Source of the DNA: Trichobilharzia szidati | Taxonomy: Eukaryota > Platyhelminthes > Trematoda > Strigeidida > Schistosomatidae | DNA length: 64,000 nt | Assembly: GCA_944472155.2 (NCBI GenBank) | Contig: OX235277.1 | Coordinates: forward strand, 17,370,804 to 17,434,803 | Direction: 5' to 3' | In this document: positions 59,575 to 64,000 of the stretch, in pieces | Layout of the letters: every line of letters starts with the position of its first letter | Position numbering within the stretch: position 1 is the first letter of the stretch | Made by a program: the position numbers and the translations under genes | The notes under the pieces: model-generated | What the model was told of the DNA's origin: nothing | Databases searched by the model: none | What the model saw: only the letters and a program-made list of their open reading frames with translations

Positions 59575-59720
59575 GAAGACGCTTTATGATTGTGAGCAAT
59601 AGTTTGTGCTGAAAACGTCATCAGATAGTATTACTGTTTAACAATGTGTTATTTGTCAAAATAAAATCTTATCGATAATGGAGTTACACTTTATCACAGT
59701 GCCCAGGTTGAAAGATGTGC
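59575..59720 (-). repeat. interspersed repeat, reverse copy 2
   Basis: Aligned with 23,165-23,310 in the paralogous block, and reverse to 29,405-29,540. Confidence 0.55.
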
Positions 59721-59844
59721 TGATATTAGAAGATGATAAGAGAGGGGTTGAAAATGTAAATGAGGGGTGGTATAAAAGTTATCAGTCGGTTATGTTTCGA
59801 TAGGCCAAAGGGATAGATGGCTGTACGAACTTCTTTTGAATGCA

Positions 59845-62200
59845 TAGCTTAGGTTTAATAATTCGAATGCCCTTCGCCTCGGTTGTGTGCAGTGGATGAG
59901 TGCGAAGTGTATTGGAAAGATTGAATTACTTTGAAAGCTCTTGTTTTCTCCACTGAGTTAACAGTGGTTAAACTAAATGTGACAAAATAAAGATAGGGAT
60001 TATTGTTGTATGTCCTTCGCGGAACCGCGATGGTAGTAATTCACTAACACGTTGGCTGAGCTGTCTAGTAGTACACCCAATATAACTGTCATCGCAGGTG
60101 CAGTTGAATTGATAAATGCACACAGATGTGGCAAAACTATCAAGCTTATCCTTCGTTTGCGTCTCAATCATTCGATGGCTACAGAATGACGAACACAGGT
60201 ATGTTGCGAAAAACGTCCTTCGTATAATCCTGGAAAGTCTTTGGAATAACATCTCATTTGATAAGTCACCATCAAATTGAAATTCAATAAATAAGGGTTT
60301 TTCTTCGTGCAGTCGTAGTCTCAGATTTTCTCTCTGATGTTATCGTATGTTTCCTTATGAAACTACTTGGATAACCCATCTCCTTCAAGGAAACGTGAAT
60401 ATATTTTCAAAGTCCTTTTGTAATAGGTCATCCATACATATCGTACTGGCTCGGCTCGTATAACATTCAACATTTCTTTTATATTTAATGGTCATGTTAC
60501 CATAGAAATGTGCTTTTTCGACAGACGCTTCTCCCAAGAGACCCATCTTCTCACTCACTTAGCAAGACATCCAGAAAATATATTTTAATACCCTGCTCCT
60601 CTTCACAAGTAAAAATAAACGAAAGTTGGACGTTGTTGAATTTCATCAACAATTCGTCTACATCAACATTCTCCTTTTCAAGTTTTGCAAGTAAGAAGCC
60701 AGCTAATATTGGGCATGACAGTGAACGCATAGCTATTCTATCTACTTGTTGGTAGCATGCATTATTGTGCATTAAAGGAGTAATTCTTTGGGTATACACA
60801 AGGTGATTCATAAGTCCAGATGCCTTTTGGCGATTTCTTGACAGATGTTAACTGCTGTTCCCATAAGTTGGACATTCGTGAACAGTGATGACACCTCCAT
60901 GGAGAACGTGCGTTCATCACTCACATTAGTTTCGAATATTTTTGAAATAAAGTCAGAAAGATCACTCATTTTGTGTCGCACGATTAATCTGTGAGAAGGT
61001 TCTAGAAGCTTCACTAATCCTTGAAATGAAGAGTTATACATCTCAAAAAAGGCCGAAGAGGAAGACTTAATTTCTGCACTTTAGGCAGACCGTTAAGACG
61101 TGGAGTATTTGTACCCTTTGGTTTCTTGGTTCATAAATAAATTTCTATTTGTAAAGTTATGAATATAAGAATGAAGCCTGATGAGATGTAACTGAAACCA
61201 ATATTCTTCTTTTTAATTTTTTAAAATTTTGATTTACAGTCTGATTCCACACCGTATTTTCAGTACAAGTATGGAACTTCCAGCTTGGATATCGGTAGCC
61301 CAAATTTACAGGCCGACCATAGATATCGGGTGTGCGCCGGCACGGGATTGAATCCCGGCGAGAGTCCTAACCACTGTGCCACCGACGCACGACTTGTTTA
61401 GAGTATTCATCAATATGTTGACCCTGTCTTCACCATATCCCTCTTGAGACCTGTCCAACAGCTCTTCAGCTGTATGCACCGTGTTGAGATAGGAAAGTGG
61501 AACTGTTAAGTATTTAGCATAGTGCTAATTTCAGGAAACACACGTCGAAGCAGAATTCAAGATAAACCACCTTATTAGTGACTGCATCATCCAGTATACG
61601 CAGAGTTATTTGTTTCCAGTTTGCACTTTACAGCATTCTTCTAAAGTTTTGTGAACAATTCTGTGAAAAGCATATCTACTGCGTTTTTTAGAAAAAATGC
61701 GAGGAAGCATTCATTGTACAATTCAACATATACTTCAGAGAACCTTTGGAAAATGTGATGGGGCATACACGGGTGATTCATATATATTCCTGCATAATTA
61801 GTGAGCACTGAGTCAATCGTTTTGTCGAGTCGAGTAGCAAAAGTGGCAATGCTCACATGAACAGATTATTCAGAGACGGCACAGTTGCAGGAATCGTGGT
61901 CATTGGTGACTAATGAAAAAGAGCCATCATGATAGGAAGCCTGTGAAACGGTCAGTTCATCTGCAATATTTTACAGATCTGAGAGGAAACAACCAGGATT
62001 CAAGTAAACGTTTGAGACGAAAATGTGTTCATTCTATCTTAAGTGTTTGTGATGAAATTTGTCTGTAATGCAGTCCGTAAGCTCACAAGAAATTGAAATT
62101 AACCACTGGGAATGAATAAAAGCTGCAACAACAATGTCACATTTATTTTTCTAACAAAAGCGATCCTGTGTGAATAATGTGAAACCATTTGGTGAAACGA
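59845..62200 (-). mobile_element. Penelope-like retroelement, copy 3 (degenerate, with SINE inside)
   Basis: In minus order: 61,856-61,641 (MPHHIFQRFSEVYVEL); 61,041-60,808 (SDFISKIFETNVSDERT, SLFTNVQLMGTAVN); 60,811-60,551 (YQQVDRIAMRSLSCPILAGF, then FIFTCEEEQGIKIYFLDVLL); 60,252-59,968 (VCIYQFNC, then SYIGCTTRQLSQRVSELLP, the GIY-YIG core with YIG kept). The domains are in separate frames. A SINE-like element splits the upstream part at about 61,231-61,392. Confidence 0.75.
61231..61392 (-). mobile_element. SINE-like repeat, minus copy inserted in PLE copy 3
   Basis: Read on the minus strand it begins GTGCGTCGGTGGCACAGTGG (A-box-like) and has GGGATTCAATCCCG in the B-box place. The body matches 48,390-48,590. 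The paralogous sites at about 1,100 and 24,820 lack it, so it arrived after the blocks duplicated. Confidence 0.6.
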
Positions 62201-62975
62201 GACTGCTATCATGAAGCTCGTGAAGCCAGAATTCTTATGACATGATTGTAGCAGTTTTGTGATGAGTACAAATAGATAGGAGAAATCGCATAGATGTCAA
62301 TTTGTTAAGTATAGAGGAGCAAAATTTACTAATGATGACAAAAGCAGTAGTGCAATGTGTACGATGCAGTGTTCGTCTCAGTGCACGTCTAAATTCACGA
62401 AACCTACAGTAGAAAATGTGGTTTCATAAATTGATTTGTGCTGTTCTCAATCACTGTTATCCGACTTATGTTGACAATCGTAGAAGTGGAAGAAGGAGAG
62501 CATGGAAGCCACCTCCTCCATAAGTTTAGTTTTGCTGGTTTCTCTTCCTGTTTGTGATGAATCTAATAAGAAAGCAGAATTTAGGAAATCAGGCTAAATT
62601 TACGAGAGCTCTGTGAATAAGAAATTATTATTATTGTTTTCTTACTTCCTACACGAACAGAGTGATTCAACCGTGTGTCATCACTGCTTTAGGTACTCTG
62701 CCAACGTTTTCACCTGACTCCACACCTGCACACGTGATTCCATCTCCACTTCACATTACTTCATCCATGTCAACACCGAACCGACGACTAACATGCCGCC
62801 TCCTATTCGAGTTCCACTTGGGCGACATCCTGGCATGTGATGTCACTTGGTGGTTATCTCATATTATAGCAAATCCACTCTCATTTCTTCCTGCATCTTC
62901 GTTGCAAAATCGTTCCCTGAATAGTTTGCTCTCAGAGATCACTATTCCTTATCATTTCTGGCCGGCTATCTGATC
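62201..62975. repeat. PLE-flanking repeat block, copy 3
   Basis: Aligns with 2,030-2,820 and 25,701-26,490. The plus frame 62,662-62,973 (103 codons) is open here but broken in the other two copies and has no motif; it is probably chance. Confidence 0.6.
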
Positions 62976-62988
62976 TTGAATATAATTA

Positions 62989-64000
62989 AATCGATAGAGA
63001 AAGAAAGAGTAGATTCTCAGTGTAAAATGATATCATTCTATTTCACAGGTTGTCACTAGCTTCGAAATATCTGAAATTTCAGTGTTAATATATAATGACA
63101 GTTCATGCTTCAATATTTGGAGAAAACATTATCAGATGAACGCATCCAGAATATGAGCATTACAACTTTTAGTTTAAGTCACCATCAAATTTTATGCTTT
63201 CAAGCTATGAGAGAAAACGAAAATGACGAGAAAGCAAAGCAACCAGCAGTTGAAGAGAAGAAAGTGTTCATTCGTCTCCCATTCAAAGGAGGAGCCATAT
63301 CACATAATATTGACAACACGATGGAAGGAGCAATGAAATGATATTTCGTTGCAGCTAAGCTGGTGATGCTTTACAGCACTACATGCTCTATAAGCTAATC
63401 AAAATTGACTGGTATTTATTCCTTCTAAATTCAAAAATTTACGTGCACCCACTGCAGCAAGTGCGATGGTAGGACAGAAAAAGGCCTTCAATCAGGTTTT
63501 CCGAGCATATTTTAAGAAATTTATGCTTAAGATTGATCAAACGATTACAACGTGCAATCACCAGACACTTTGTGAATACGGTTCATCTCGTCGAGATTTC
63601 CAAATACTTATAACTTTTTAACGTATTAAGGACACAGAAATTACTACGACTTATCCAGGCGATCGCAATCAAGCGTTTCAGACCACACTCATGCACACGA
63701 AAAAGGAGTGCAATCAATCTCTCACTCCCTTGGTAACTGTAATAATTTGATCACACTGATAAGTCATAAATATAAGTGAGTTTCACTGACTGAGCATGTT
63801 TTCATTTTGATGAACTTTAGCCTTCTTGTGTTGCTGTATTGACGTAGAAACTAATATTGTTTATTAAATGTTTATGTTTTCTGTCTTCTCTAACCCCCTG
63901 CGATTTTTTTACTTATCTTGAAAACGTATAAATTGATGGTGACTTAATCTATAAATTGTTATTCTCACATTCCGGATGCGTTTATCTGATAATGTTTTCT
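62989..64000. mobile_element. inverted-repeat-bounded element, copy cut by window end
   Basis: Follows 4,192-5,190 closely. The left arm and the interior frame 63,105-63,341 (PLE linker KKKVFIRLPFKGGAISHNI) are present. The right arm begins at about 63,910, and its end is outside the window. Confidence 0.6.

Noticed and set aside
62662..62973. The 103-codon frame as a gene
   Set aside because: The two paralogous copies at 2,510-2,820 and 26,160-26,490 break the frame without sign of codon-level conservation.
1..64000. CRISPR arrays, bacterial operons or prophage
   Set aside because: There are no short direct repeats with regular spacers and no runs of co-directional long frames. The retroelement content is eukaryotic.

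Overview
The window looks like repeat-dense nuclear DNA of a blood fluke (Schistosoma or a close trematode). The base composition is AT-rich, there are no bacterial-style operons, and most of the sequence is decayed retroelements of kinds known from schistosomes. These are Penelope-like elements (PLE) with a reverse transcriptase followed by a GIY-YIG nuclease, non-LTR (LINE) reverse transcriptase fragments, and a tRNA-derived SINE with a hammerhead-ribozyme core. The few intact gene models are split by very short first introns, a known schistosome habit. No database search was run, so the species call is inference.

Layout. 1-5,340: PLE remnant block and an inverted-repeat-bounded PLE derivative. 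5,340-13,500: mostly unrecognised sequence with one possible EF-hand-like relic. 13,500-18,660: a zinc-finger-like relic block (Z), a long hairpin, and a repeated block (C). 18,660-23,300: LINE relics around peptide gene A. 23,470-26,490: second PLE block. 26,690-30,130: second Z and C blocks. 30,130-36,240: mostly unassigned, with a LINE relic and a decayed peptide-gene relic E. 36,665-47,565: LINE-derived inverted repeats around peptide gene C, with a PLE and a hammerhead SINE on the right side. 48,390-51,050: SINE-like copy and a CR1/jockey-like LINE. 51,115-64,000: block C, LINE, peptide-gene relative D, a plus-strand PLE, peptide gene B, LINE, third PLE block, and another inverted-repeat element. 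The same order of blocks (C, LINE, peptide gene, LINE, PLE) occurs twice, so much of the window is an old segmental duplication.

The main discovery candidate is a family of tiny secreted-peptide precursors: A (21,566-22,322, +), B (57,964-58,731, +), C (39,740-39,029, -), a more diverged relative D (54,382-55,166, +) and a relic E (33,650-34,370, +). In A, B and C the start codon stands alone at the end of exon 1. A mini-intron of 39, 39 or 51 nt follows. Exon 2 is exactly 109 nt in all three, encodes a signal peptide and ends in phase 1. A second intron of 454-471 nt then leads to a last exon. Each mature region has a dibasic site (KRR or KR) followed 6-7 residues later by a C-X6-C ring, which is the layout of a processed cyclic peptide. 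Each gene has a TATA box 66-70 nt upstream of the ATG. Gene C's ring, C-I-F-T-P-M-K-C, resembles the allatostatin-C ring; this is a similarity seen by eye, not proof of homology. A and B differ mostly by amino-acid-changing substitutions in the mature-peptide exon, while their signal-peptide exon is nearly identical.
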